A stretch of 40,274 bases of DNA from Armatimonadetes bacterium JP3_11. Its GTDB lineage: Bacteria; Armatimonadota; Fimbriimonadia; Fimbriimonadales; GBS-DC. The translations under genes were made by a program, and so were the position numbers. The notes under the pieces are model-generated. The model made no database searches. It saw only the letters and a list, made by a program, of their open reading frames with translations, and was not told the DNA's origin. The stretch is from assembly GCA_002254605.1 (NCBI GenBank), contig NKPV01000006.1, positions 1 to 40,274 on the forward strand, written 5' to 3'. Numbering within the stretch: position 1 is the stretch's first letter; every line of letters begins with the position of its first letter. Of the stretch, positions 9,615 to 18,569 are shown piece by piece.

Positions 9615-10394
9615 ATGAGTCTCGATTTGGAGTGGTTCTGGGCGTTTTTGGTGGCGTTTGTGCGGGCGTCGGGGTTAACGCTGGTGGCGCCCGTGTTCGG
9701 CAGTCGGTTGGTACCTGTACCCATTCGGGTGGGGCTTTCGGCGGTAATGGCGCTCGCGCTCGCGCCCTTAATTCAACGCTACACGGGGACGCCCCCCACT
9801 GAGTGGCTCCCCCTGCTGGCGCGGCTGATCGGTGAAGCCCTAATAGGCGTCGTGATGGGCTATGGGGTCAGCCTGATTATCGGCGCGGCGGTGATGGCAG
9901 GAGAGGTGCTGGACGCGATGATGGGGTTCAACCTCATGCAAGTACTCAATCCCGTAGCGTCTTTTCCTACGACGCTGCTGGCGCAGTTCCATTACATGCT
10001 GGCGATGACGCTTTTTGCGCTGGTGAACGGGCATCACTGGCTCCTGGTGGCGCTGGCGCGTAGTTTCGAGACGAGCGCAGGGCTGGGGAACCTCAGTGCA
10101 TGGGCAGATGGCAGCCTCCACATGGCGGCGCAGTTAGGGGGCGAGGTAATGATGCTTTGTGTACAGATTGCGGCGCCTGCAGGGGGTGTGCTGTTGGTGG
10201 TCGATGGCGCGATGGCGGCGGTCTCACGCGCCGTGCCCCAAATTCCCGTGTGGTTAATCGGCTTGCCAGCGAAAATCGCGGTCGGCATCATCGCGGTCGG
10301 GGCAAGCCTGCCAGGGCTGATCGCGGTGAGCATGCGCATGACCGACTTGAGCCTACGGTATCTGGAGAACCTGTTGCGCCTGTTGGGAGTGTGA
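9615..10394 (+). CDS. fliR: flagellar export apparatus protein FliR
   Basis: 259 aa polytopic; FVRASGLTLVAPVFGSRLVPVPIRVGLSAVMALALAP...GLPAKIAVGIIAV. Confidence 0.9.
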   Translation: MSLDLEWFWAFLVAFVRASGLTLVAPVFGSRLVPVPIRVGLSAVMALALAPLIQRYTGTPPTEWLPLLARLIGEALIGVVMGYGVSLIIGAAVMAGEVLDAMMGFNLMQVLNPVASFPTTLLAQFHYMLAMTLFALVNGHHWLLVALARSFETSAGLGNLSAWADGSLHMAAQLGGEVMMLCVQIAAPAGGVLLVVDGAMAAVSRAVPQIPVWLIGLPAKIAVGIIAVGASLPGLIAVSMRMTDLSLRYLENLLRLLGV

Positions 10395-10401
10395 AGCGCG
10401 G

Positions 10402-11121
10402 TTATAACTCGAAGCTCTCGCCGAAATAGTATTTTCGCGCTAAGGGGTCGGTAATCACCTCCTCGGGCGTGCCCTGTGCCACGATCACGCCGTCCGCCAA
10501 GATGTAGCTGCGATCGGTGATGCGCAGGGTCGCGCTCACATTATGGTCGGTAATCAGCACGCCGATATTGCGCTGGCGTAGCCCCAGAATGACCTCTTGG
10601 AGTTCCTCGATGGTTTTGGGGTCGATTCCTGTGAACGGTTCGTCGAGGAGCAGGAACGCGGGTTGCAGAGCGAGTGCGCGGGCGATTTCCACGCGCCGCC
10701 GCTCGCCGCCCGACAGCGCATAACCCTTGCTGTGGCGCAGGTGGGCGATGTGGAACTCCTCCATGAGCTGTTCGGCACGTTCGCGACGGGTCGGGAGCGG
10801 GATCCCGCGCATCTCCATCACCAGCAGCAGGTTCTGCTCGACTGTGAGCTGGCGGAACACGGACGCCTCTTGCGGCAAGTAGCCCATTCCTAAGCGCGCC
10901 CGCTGATACATCGGCAGGCGCGTAATCTCTTGGTCGCCGATAAACACGCGCCCCCCATGCGGACGTATAAGTCCCACAATCATGTAAAAGGTGGTGGTTT
11001 TCCCCGCGCCGTTGGGTCCCAAAAGTCCGACCACCTCGCCTTGTCCCACTTCGAGCGACACATCGCGCACGACGAGCCGCTTCCGATAGGCGCGTTTCAG
11101 GTTCACCGCGCGAATCGTCAT
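10402..11121 (-). CDS. lptB: ABC transporter ATP-binding protein, LptB-like
   Basis: [92 protein letters not shown]. Confidence 0.92.
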   Translation of the reverse strand: MTIRAVNLKRAYRKRLVVRDVSLEVGQGEVVGLLGPNGAGKTTTFYMIVGLIRPHGGRVFIGDQEITRLPMYQRARLGMGYLPQEASVFRQLTVEQNLLLVMEMRGIPLPTRRERAEQLMEEFHIAHLRHSKGYALSGGERRRVEIARALALQPAFLLLDEPFTGIDPKTIEELQEVILGLRQRNIGVLITDHNVSATLRITDRSYILADGVIVAQGTPEEVITDPLARKYYFGESFEL

Positions 11122-12092
11122 CGCCTCGATTGTACCTCCTGCACGAGTTGGCGGGTTTGCTCCACATCCTCTGCCATCTGTTTCAAAAGGGCATCTACGC
11201 TATTGAATGGGTGTTGCGGGCGCAAGCGTTTCAGGAACTGCAGCGTAAGGACGCGCCCATACAGGTCGCGGTCGGCGAAGCCGATGAGATGCGCCTCGAT
11301 GCGTCCGCGTGCGTTTTCGAACATCGGCGGCTTGCCCACACTCACGGCGGCAGGGTAGACCTGTTCCTCATCGGACTTGGCAGCGCGGAGCGAGCTGAGA
11401 CACACCTGCGCGCGGCAGGCATACACTCCCGATGGGGGTGTAATCAGCGGTTCTATGGGAACCAAGTTCGCTGTGGGGTAGCCGAATCCGCGTCCGCGTC
11501 TGTCGCCGCGCACAGCAACGCCTGTCCAGTGGAGCGGCTCGCCCAAAAGCGCGATCGCGCGCTCCAGTTCCCCTGCCTGAATTAACGCGCGGATGCGCGT
11601 GGAAGAGATTCGTTCTCCCGATTCGTCGGAGATGCTCGCGACGACGATCACCTCGAACAGCCCTGCAGCGCGTAGGGTCTCCACACTCCCTTCGCGACCA
11701 CGCCCGAACCGAAAATCGTCCCCCACGACCACGGCGCGTGCTTGCAGTCTCCGAATTAGAACCCGTTCGATGAACTCCTGCGCGCTCAGTTGGGCAAACG
11801 CCGCTGTGAACGGTTGCACAATGACATAGTCGATGCCCTGTTGTAGCAGTCGCTCCACGCGGTGGGCGAGGGTACAGAGCATGGGGGGGCAGTGCTGTGG
11901 CGCGAGGAGGGCAGCGGGGTGGGGGTCAAAGGTGACGGCGACCGCCGGCACGCCGTGAGTACGCGCCCAGCGAGCCGTCGCTTCAAGCAGGGCGGTATGC
12001 CCCCGATGCACGCCGTCGAACACGCCCATCGTCACCGCGCAGCCGTCGGGGAACGCGCTGCGTATTCCCTCAACACCAACAATCCAACTCAT
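11118..12092 (-). CDS. ribF: bifunctional riboflavin kinase/FAD synthetase
   Basis: Start reassigned to [32 protein letters not shown] (12092, ATGA overlap with truB stop); [26 protein letters not shown]. Confidence 0.9.
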   Translation of the reverse strand: MSWIVGVEGIRSAFPDGCAVTMGVFDGVHRGHTALLEATARWARTHGVPAVAVTFDPHPAALLAPQHCPPMLCTLAHRVERLLQQGIDYVIVQPFTAAFAQLSAQEFIERVLIRRLQARAVVVGDDFRFGRGREGSVETLRAAGLFEVIVVASISDESGERISSTRIRALIQAGELERAIALLGEPLHWTGVAVRGDRRGRGFGYPTANLVPIEPLITPPSGVYACRAQVCLSSLRAAKSDEEQVYPAAVSVGKPPMFENARGRIEAHLIGFADRDLYGRVLTLQFLKRLRPQHPFNSVDALLKQMAEDVEQTRQLVQEVQSRR

Positions 12093-12970
12093 CCTTGAAT
12101 CACCCGCACAGGACGCAGCAGCGGCGGTAGCCAGCGTGCAATCAGCGCGACTCTGCGTTCGGAATCGAGAACCACTACATGTCCTCCTGGCGCCCAAAGC
12201 GGATGCTCCGCTTGCACATAGTTTCCATGCTTGAGCCGTTCCAGCACGGCAGGCGTGGGCGACCACTGCGGTAGATGCGAAAGCGCGTCGGCGATGGAGA
12301 TGAGGCGACTCTGCAGGCTCTCGGCGTCCGCAACAGATTCCAACTCGCACGCATCCTCAAGGCGGAACTGACCAACGGCGGTGCGCGTGAGCTGCTTCAG
12401 GTGTGCCCCCACCCCCAGAGCGTCCCCCATATCGGAGGCTAAGGTGCGCACATAGGTTCCCTTAGAGCATTCTACTGTGAACTCGGCAGTGGGATAATCT
12501 CCTGGCTGGAAGCTTAGAATGTCCAGTTTGTAGATATGCACAGGGCGCGGCTCACGCAGCACTTCCTGCCCTTGTCGCGCGAGCTCGTGCAGCTTTTTCC
12601 CCTCGAATCGGACGGCGGAGAACATCGGCGGAATCTGGAGAATGCGTCCTGTGAACCGCTCGGCGGCGGCACGCACCTGCTCTTCGGTGAGTTGGGGTGC
12701 AGGCTTCTGATAGAACACTTCGCCCTCGGCATCCTGTGTGCTTGTGCGGATGCCGAACTGGATTACACCGCGATAGGCTTTGGGCAGTTCTTGGAGATAC
12801 GGCGTCAGGCGTGTGGCGCGTCCGAGCAGGCAGACCAGCACGCCCGTCGCCATCGGGTCCAGCGTGCCCGCGTGTCCTATCTCCTTCTGCCCAGCCACGC
12901 GACGCAAGTAGTCTACCACATCGTGGGAGGTCATGCCTGCTGGCTTGTTTAGGTTGAGGACTCCATCCAT
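12089..12970 (-). CDS. truB: tRNA pseudouridine(55) synthase TruB
   Basis: MDGVLNLNKPAGMTSHDVVDYLRR...GHAGTLDPMATGVLVCLLGRATR. Confidence 0.95.
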   Translation of the reverse strand: MDGVLNLNKPAGMTSHDVVDYLRRVAGQKEIGHAGTLDPMATGVLVCLLGRATRLTPYLQELPKAYRGVIQFGIRTSTQDAEGEVFYQKPAPQLTEEQVRAAAERFTGRILQIPPMFSAVRFEGKKLHELARQGQEVLREPRPVHIYKLDILSFQPGDYPTAEFTVECSKGTYVRTLASDMGDALGVGAHLKQLTRTAVGQFRLEDACELESVADAESLQSRLISIADALSHLPQWSPTPAVLERLKHGNYVQAEHPLWAPGGHVVVLDSERRVALIARWLPPLLRPVRVIQG

Positions 12971-13932
12971 CGTTGCGCCTCTTGCACTAAAATTGCTTCT
13001 GCTTCCGCCAAGCTGGTTTCCAGGGTGCAGCCGGCGGCGTTTTCGTGTCCGCCGCCCCCAAACTTTTGCGCCAGTTGCGCGACATTGACCTTGCCTCGAC
13101 TGCGCAGGCTGACCCGAATCTTGTGGTTGGGGGACTCGCGCAGCATCATCGCCACTTCCACGCCCCGCACCGAGCGCACGAAATTGACGATGCCTTCCGT
13201 CTCTTCCTCGTGGGCGTGCGCGGCTTCAAAGGCGCTGCGCGGAATGGTAATCCACGCGATTTTGCCGTCGGGAGTGCGCTGGAGACTGGCGAGCGCCAAC
13301 CCCAGCAGTTTCACGGCGGAGAACGAGCGCGTTTCGAACACTTGCTCGCTGATGAAGCTCAAGTCTGCCCCCGCCTGCTGGAGCGCCGCGGCGATGCGCA
13401 GCGTGCGCGGGGTCGTGTTGGGGAACTTGAACGAAAAAGTGTCGGTCACGATCCCTGTGAGCAGGCAGGTCGCGACTTCAGGGGTGACGCGCAGGCGCAT
13501 TGCCCGAAGCAATCGATACACCAGCTCCGCCGTCGCCGCCGCGCTTGTATCGACAAGGCGCACATCCGCGAACGGCTCTAAAGGCACATGGTGATCAATC
13601 TGCAGAATACGCCGCGCGGCGCGTACCAGCGCTTCATGCCTTCCAGCACGGCTGAGCTGGCTCTGATCGACCACCACCGCCAAGTCGTAGGTAGTCTGTT
13701 GCGGATGTTCTAAGTGAATCTTTTCCCAGTCGGGCAAGAATCGGTAAATCTCGGGTACGGAGTCGTGGCTCACGACTTCCACTACGCCCTTGCCCATTTG
13801 TCGGAGCGCATGGTACAACCCCAGCGCACTGCCCAGCGCGTCCCCGTCGGGATGTAAGTGAGGCACAATTAGCAGCGATTCTGCTTCGCACAGGAGCTGA
13901 GCAGCATGCTTGAATGAGTTTCGTGAACGCAT
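12949..13932 (-). CDS. nrnA: DHH-family bifunctional oligoribonuclease/PAP phosphatase NrnA-like
   Basis: Start reassigned to MRSRNSFKHAAQLL (13932; GGTACAAT 10 nt upstream). PHLHPDGDALGSALGL, VVVDQSQLSRAG, IDHHVP, FGGGGHENAAG. Confidence 0.9.
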   Translation of the reverse strand: MRSRNSFKHAAQLLCEAESLLIVPHLHPDGDALGSALGLYHALRQMGKGVVEVVSHDSVPEIYRFLPDWEKIHLEHPQQTTYDLAVVVDQSQLSRAGRHEALVRAARRILQIDHHVPLEPFADVRLVDTSAAATAELVYRLLRAMRLRVTPEVATCLLTGIVTDTFSFKFPNTTPRTLRIAAALQQAGADLSFISEQVFETRSFSAVKLLGLALASLQRTPDGKIAWITIPRSAFEAAHAHEEETEGIVNFVRSVRGVEVAMMLRESPNHKIRVSLRSRGKVNVAQLAQKFGGGGHENAAGCTLETSLAEAEAILVQEAQRWMESST

Positions 13933-13975
13933 TTCGCGCCGAATTGTACCCAAACGGGAACTTTTCGGCGCGAAA
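13932..13975. repeat. 12-bp perfect inverted repeat spanning the nrnA promoter and start codon
   Basis: TTTCGCGCCGAA (13932-13943) / TTCGGCGCGAAA (13964-13975), with inner CCC/GGG. Confidence 0.8.
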
Positions 13976-14015
13976 CTGCGTCTATATAGGTAGCAAGCAA
14001 CTACACACCTCTCTT

Positions 14016-14060
14016 GGGGGCGGCAGGTTTTGCTCTCCTTTGCCTGTCGTCCCCTTTTTT
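14016..14060 (+). terminator. intrinsic terminator on the plus strand with no plus-strand gene upstream
   Basis: GGGGGCGGCAGG (14016-14027) pairs with CCTGTCGTCCCC (14043-14054; 12 pairs, 2 G.U), then TTTTTT 14055-14060. Confidence 0.75.
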
Positions 14061-14138
14061 GTATCTTTAGATACCTCTCCGCGCTTCCAATTCCTGCCAT
14101 TTCGCATCGGGAAATTGCCTAATTAGGGGTGTTTGCTT

Positions 14139-14777
14139 CTAAAGGCTCCAGAGTATCCCGTACCGCAGCCCGCGTGCGCTAATTTGCACCGCCTCACGGC
14201 GCAGGGCGAACAGGGCACGCTCCAGGATGAGCGCGCCGATGTGAAGCAGGGGTGCGCGGTCAGGTTCTATGCCTGCGAGGGTGCGCCGTTCGGCGTCGCT
14301 GAGGCGTAGGAGCTGCTCCAGCAGCGCGGACAGCGTTTCATCGCTGAACCAGACGCCATGGGCTAAGGTCGGGTCAAACTGATTTAGCCCCAGCGCGAGC
14401 ATCGCCAGATTGACACCTGTTCCCCCAATCGACACGACGCGTTCAGGCTGGGGCTGGGCGCGCAGGGGTTCGAATGTCTCGTCCAGAAAGCGCACCGTGT
14501 TGAGAATCTCGCGCGGATGGGGCGGGTCGGAAGGCATCCACGTCTCTCGGATACGCCCTGCGCCCACGGGGAAACTGAACCACTGCTCGATGGTGGTGCG
14601 TCCCAGCGCCACCTCCACACTCCCACCACCGATATCCACCACCGCAAGCGGCGCATCGCCGACGCCCAGTTCCGCATCACGCGCCACCGAGAGAAAACTC
14701 AGTCGCGCCTCGTCGGCTTCGGACAAAATATGAAACTCCGCGCTTTTTATCGCTTCCCAGCCCGATTCTGGCATCAC
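14139..14777 (-). CDS. Ppx/GppA phosphatase-family protein lacking the usual N-terminal lobe
   Basis: HILSEADEARLSFLSV, VVDIGGGSVEVALG, GTGVNLAMLALG, RTLAGIEPDRAPLLHIGALILERAL; upstream frame closes within about 80 nt. Confidence 0.75.
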   Translation of the reverse strand: MMPESGWEAIKSAEFHILSEADEARLSFLSVARDAELGVGDAPLAVVDIGGGSVEVALGRTTIEQWFSFPVGAGRIRETWMPSDPPHPREILNTVRFLDETFEPLRAQPQPERVVSIGGTGVNLAMLALGLNQFDPTLAHGVWFSDETLSALLEQLLRLSDAERRTLAGIEPDRAPLLHIGALILERALFALRREAVQISARGLRYGILWSL

Positions 14778-14899
14778 GCTACCGAAGCATACCCGAACTG
14801 CATCGCGTGCCGAAACCGTATTCTCCGCTAAGGTGTAGGCTGTATGACTTCAAACTGAACTATGACCCAGCCAGAGTCGTCAATAAAAGTTAGGACGAA

Positions 14900-16282
14900 G
14901 TGATGCAATCGAGCCTGCGGGAACGGTTGGCGCATCTACGGAGGCGCACAGGGTTCAGCGCGCGCGAAAACGAGATCGAGCCGCTGATTCCACTTGGCAT
15001 CGAGGGCGCAGTAGACAAACTGCTGGAAAGCCCGTACGACCACTCCATCGACGACGAAGCCGTACTGCGCTTGCTGCAAGGCGATATGAACAACTTAGAC
15101 CCGCGTGCGGTGAGCGCATGGTGGCTCTATCGGATGCTCGTCTCGCAGCAGCCGATTCAGGAGCGTCTCGCGCTCTTTTGGCACAACCACTTCGCCACCT
15201 CCGCCTCCAAAGTGCAGGCGGGGCGGCTTATGCTTATTCAAATCCAACTTTTCCAACGGCTGGGGCTGGATAACTTCAAGACACTGACGCTGGAGGTCGC
15301 CAAGGACCCGGCGATGCTGGTGTGGCTGGATGGCAACCGCAATGTGAAGGGCAAGCCAAACGAGAATTTCGCTCGCGAGCTGTTTGAGCTGTTCACCACT
15401 GGCATCGGGCACTACACGGAGCGCGATATTCAAGAGGCGGCGCGTGCGTTCACAGGCTGGTCCTTTAGTCGCGTGACGGCGAGTTTCGTATTTAACCGCG
15501 ACCAGCACGACGACGGTGAGAAAGAGGTGTTCGGCAAGCGTGGGCGCTTCACTGGCGAGCAAATTATCGAGATGACGGTAGAACAACCTGCGACAGCACA
15601 GCACCTTGCCCGCAAGTTTTACCAGCACTTTATCAACGATGTGGAGCCACCCGACACGCGCACGGTGGAGGAGCTAGCGAAGGTATTCCGCGAGTCGGAC
15701 TATAGCATTCGCGCGCTAATGCGTCGCTTGTTGCTGACGCCTGCGTTTTGGAGCCCCGTGAACTGGCGCAAGCGGGTGAAAAGTCCTGTGGAGTTCGTCG
15801 TTGGCGCACTGCGGCAGGTGGGGGTGGGCGAGCGGCTCCGTGCGATTAACCTAAGCGACGGCGCGGGGCAACGCCTCTTGGTGGCGTATCTGCGCCTCGC
15901 AACGCAGTGGACACGCCGTATCGGGCAAGCGCTGCTCTATCCACCCGATGTCTCTGGCTGGGAGTGGGGCAAGGCGTGGATCAGCTCCACCACGATGCTG
16001 GAGCGTATGCGTTTCGCAGAGTTTTTACTGCCTAATCGGCAAGGTATCGGCTTCGCCACACTCAACGAGTTGATCGGTATTCCTGCCCCGCGCACCCTGG
16101 AAGAGTTCGTCCAGCGGCTGGAAACCACCTTGGATGTATCATTGCAACCCCGCACACGCCAGAGCCTGCTGGAGTACTTAGAGAAACGCGGCGGTGTAAA
16201 CGCCTTGCGTCAGCGCGATCGTCAAACTGTGCAGGGCGCGTTGCAAATCGTTTTTAGCTCAGCGGAGTATCAGATGCTATAA
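14900..16282 (+). CDS. DUF1800 domain-containing protein
   Basis: ERLALFWHNHFATSASKVQ, NENFARELFELFTTGIGHYTERDIQEAARAFTGWSF, QHLARKFYQHFINDV, PPDVSGWEWGKAWI. Confidence 0.9.
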   Translation: MMQSSLRERLAHLRRRTGFSARENEIEPLIPLGIEGAVDKLLESPYDHSIDDEAVLRLLQGDMNNLDPRAVSAWWLYRMLVSQQPIQERLALFWHNHFATSASKVQAGRLMLIQIQLFQRLGLDNFKTLTLEVAKDPAMLVWLDGNRNVKGKPNENFARELFELFTTGIGHYTERDIQEAARAFTGWSFSRVTASFVFNRDQHDDGEKEVFGKRGRFTGEQIIEMTVEQPATAQHLARKFYQHFINDVEPPDTRTVEELAKVFRESDYSIRALMRRLLLTPAFWSPVNWRKRVKSPVEFVVGALRQVGVGERLRAINLSDGAGQRLLVAYLRLATQWTRRIGQALLYPPDVSGWEWGKAWISSTTMLERMRFAEFLLPNRQGIGFATLNELIGIPAPRTLEEFVQRLETTLDVSLQPRTRQSLLEYLEKRGGVNALRQRDRQTVQGALQIVFSSAEYQML

Positions 16283-16319
16283 AAAATACCCGAGGAGAGG
16301 CTGGTCTGCCCCCCTCGGG
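16281..16319 (-). terminator. intrinsic terminator reading on the minus strand
   Basis: Minus strand: CCCGAGG...CCTCGGG followed by TATTTTTTA; the T-tract lies on the minus side only. Confidence 0.65.
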
Positions 16320-16470
16320 TTAGGCAGGCACGGCAGGGACTTTGCCCTGTTTCGGTGTATAAAAAGCGTCCGGGCTCTCGTGCAACCTCAAGGTTGGATG
16401 CGACGCGGAAACCCACGAAACACTGCATCCCATCGCACGGCGCCGCACCTGTATCCACCGCTTGTCGGTA
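16283..16470 (-). ncRNA. candidate structured non-coding RNA (novel, 5' end approximate)
   Basis: Outer stem CGGTGGATA/TATACACCG, inner CGTGC/GCACG closing a three-way junction with GGATGC/GCATCC and AACCTTGAGGTT, then CAGGG/CCCTG hairpin and terminator; TATTAT box just upstream on the minus strand. Confidence 0.45.
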
Positions 16471-16549
16471 CTATAATACAATTTCAGAGAGCTGCTGTGT
16501 TAGGGACTTTAGTCCTGATTCGGGGGAATTCAGGTAGAATTGGGCTGGT

Positions 16550-17545
16550 ATGAATATCGAGTTGTATGACATCACGATTATTGGCGGCGGTCCTGTGGGC
16601 TTGTTTGGCGCGTTCTATGCGGGCTTACGGGGTATGCGCACCAAGATTATCGATAGCCTTCCCGAACTGGGCGGGCAGCTCACCGCTCTATATCCTGAAA
16701 AGTATGTGTACGATATGCCGGGTTTTCCCGAGGTGCTTGCGAAAGACCTCGCCGCGCAGATGATCCGCCAAGCGATGCGCTTCAAGCCGACCGTGTGCTT
16801 AGAGGAGCGCGCGGAGCAACTCCAGCGTACCGAGAACGGCTGGGTGATTATCACCGATAAGGGAATCACGCACCACACGCGCACGATCGTCATCTGTGCG
16901 GGGGCAGGAGCGTTCGCGCCGCGTAAACTCAACGCGGAAGGTGTTGCTGAGTTCGAGGGCAACGGCGTCTACTACGGCGTGCGCGATAAGTCGCTCTTCG
17001 CAGGCAAACGCCTGTTAATCGTCGGCGGCGGCGACTCGGCAGTGGACTGGGCGCTGAATTTGTATCCGATTGCACAACAGGTCACGCTTATCCATCGTCG
17101 CGATGAGTTCCGCGCTCACGAACAGAGCGTGCAGGAACTGCGCCATTCCCCCGTGAGGATTTTAACCCCTTACGAACTACGACGCGTGTGCGGTAACGGG
17201 CGGCTCGAACGCGCCATCCTTTTCCACAATAAGACGCAGGAGGAGCTCGAGCTGCTCGTGGATGCCGTGATTCTGAATCTCGGCTTCGTGGCGACGCTGG
17301 GACCCATCAAGAATTGGGGGCTGGAGCTGCAAGGCAACCAGATTGTCGTGGATGAGTATATGCAGACGAACCTGCCTGGCGTGTACGCTGCCGGGGATGT
17401 GTGTACGCACCCAGGCAAACTGAAACTCATCGCGACGGGCGTGGGCGAAGTGTGTACCGCCGTGAACCACGCTAAAAGCATCATAGACCCGAGCGCGAAG
17501 ATGTTCCCCGGACATAGCAGCGACATGGCGTTGCCGAGCCTCTAA
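16550..17545 (+). CDS. ferredoxin--NADP(+) reductase, thioredoxin reductase-like (YumC type)
   Basis: YDITIIGGGPVGLFGAFYAGLRGM...SLPELGGQLTALYPEKYVYDMPGFP...IVGGGDSAVDWAL...AAGDVCTHPGKLKLIATGVGE; no CxxC active site. Confidence 0.9.
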   Translation: MNIELYDITIIGGGPVGLFGAFYAGLRGMRTKIIDSLPELGGQLTALYPEKYVYDMPGFPEVLAKDLAAQMIRQAMRFKPTVCLEERAEQLQRTENGWVIITDKGITHHTRTIVICAGAGAFAPRKLNAEGVAEFEGNGVYYGVRDKSLFAGKRLLIVGGGDSAVDWALNLYPIAQQVTLIHRRDEFRAHEQSVQELRHSPVRILTPYELRRVCGNGRLERAILFHNKTQEELELLVDAVILNLGFVATLGPIKNWGLELQGNQIVVDEYMQTNLPGVYAAGDVCTHPGKLKLIATGVGEVCTAVNHAKSIIDPSAKMFPGHSSDMALPSL

Positions 17546-17570
17546 AACCTGTCGGGTATTCTTCTCGCAT

Positions 17571-18206
17571 ATGTTCACAGGGATTATCGAAGCCACAGGG
17601 GTCGTTGAATCCGTTCAGGTTTACCCCGAGGGGGGCGCGCGCCTTGCTGTGCGTGCGTTCCCGATGACTGTGGGCGAAAGCCTCGCGATTAACGGCGTCT
17701 GTTTGACGGTGCAGCAGGTAGAAGATGATTTACTTTATTTTGACGCTGTGCCTGAAACCCTACGCCGCACCAACTTGGGCGACCTCAAGGGAGGGGATTG
17801 TGTGAACCTCGAGCGCCCTCTTACGCCCGAAAGTCGTTTGGGGGGGCACTTCGTGCAGGGACATGTCGATACAACCGCCCGACTTATCGAAATCCGCACG
17901 GACGGCAACGCGCGGGTACTCAAATTCCAACTGGATGACACAACCTATATGCGCTACATCGCGCCGAAAGGCTCTATTGCTGTCGACGGGATTAGCTTGA
18001 CAGTGGTGGAGGTGGGGGCGGACTGGTTCACAGTTTGGATTATCCCGCATACTTGGGCGGTTACCAACCTCGCGCATCGCCTTGTGGGAGCGCGCGTGAA
18101 CATCGAGACGGACATTTTGGCGCGTTATGTGGAGCGGCTGTTGGAGGCGCGTTTGTGGAATGATACCGTTTTAAATGCCCAGTCGCCGCAGATAGATCTC
18201 CAATAG
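17571..18206 (+). CDS. ribE: riboflavin synthase alpha subunit
   Basis: MFTGIIEATGVVESV, INGVCLTV, GGHFVQGHVDTTA, VDGISLTVVEV. Confidence 0.95.
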   Translation: MFTGIIEATGVVESVQVYPEGGARLAVRAFPMTVGESLAINGVCLTVQQVEDDLLYFDAVPETLRRTNLGDLKGGDCVNLERPLTPESRLGGHFVQGHVDTTARLIEIRTDGNARVLKFQLDDTTYMRYIAPKGSIAVDGISLTVVEVGADWFTVWIIPHTWAVTNLAHRLVGARVNIETDILARYVERLLEARLWNDTVLNAQSPQIDLQ

Positions 18207-18569
18207 CAGTGCGGCGGCGACGGCGTCAACCGCCTGCTTACGCTTGGCGCGCCGCGCATTGCTCTCACGCAGACGGCGCTCCGCTTCTATTGTCGTCAGC
18301 CGCTCATCGAGCAGTTCGACCGGGATGCCCAACCGCTGACTCAGGCTCTCTGCGAACCGTTCAATCTCCTGCACGCGTTCGCCCTTCTCACCCCACATGA
18401 GATAGGGCGCACCGACCACCACGCGCTCGATGTTCTCTCTCTGGAGCCAGTTCACAATCTGTTCCAAGTCGTTGGGGAGTATGCCTGCGGGCAATGGGAT
18501 GCCGAGTTCGGTGTTCGCAACAGCGACGCCCACACGCTTCGCGCCATAGTCCAGCGCAGCAATACGCAT
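18171..18569 (-). CDS. ruvX: Holliday junction resolvase-like RuvX (YqgF)
   Basis: MRIAALDYGAKRVGVAVAN, VVVGAPYLMWGEKGERVQEIERFAESL, LLDERLTTIEAERRL, KRKQAVDAVAAALLLEIYL. Confidence 0.93.
   Translation of the reverse strand: MRIAALDYGAKRVGVAVANTELGIPLPAGILPNDLEQIVNWLQRENIERVVVGAPYLMWGEKGERVQEIERFAESLSQRLGIPVELLDERLTTIEAERRLRESNARRAKRKQAVDAVAAALLLEIYLRRLGI

Noticed and set aside
11862-13594. Long ORFs opposite ribF, truB and nrnA
   Set aside because: Antisense ORFs typical of GC-rich coding DNA; no family features or start signals.
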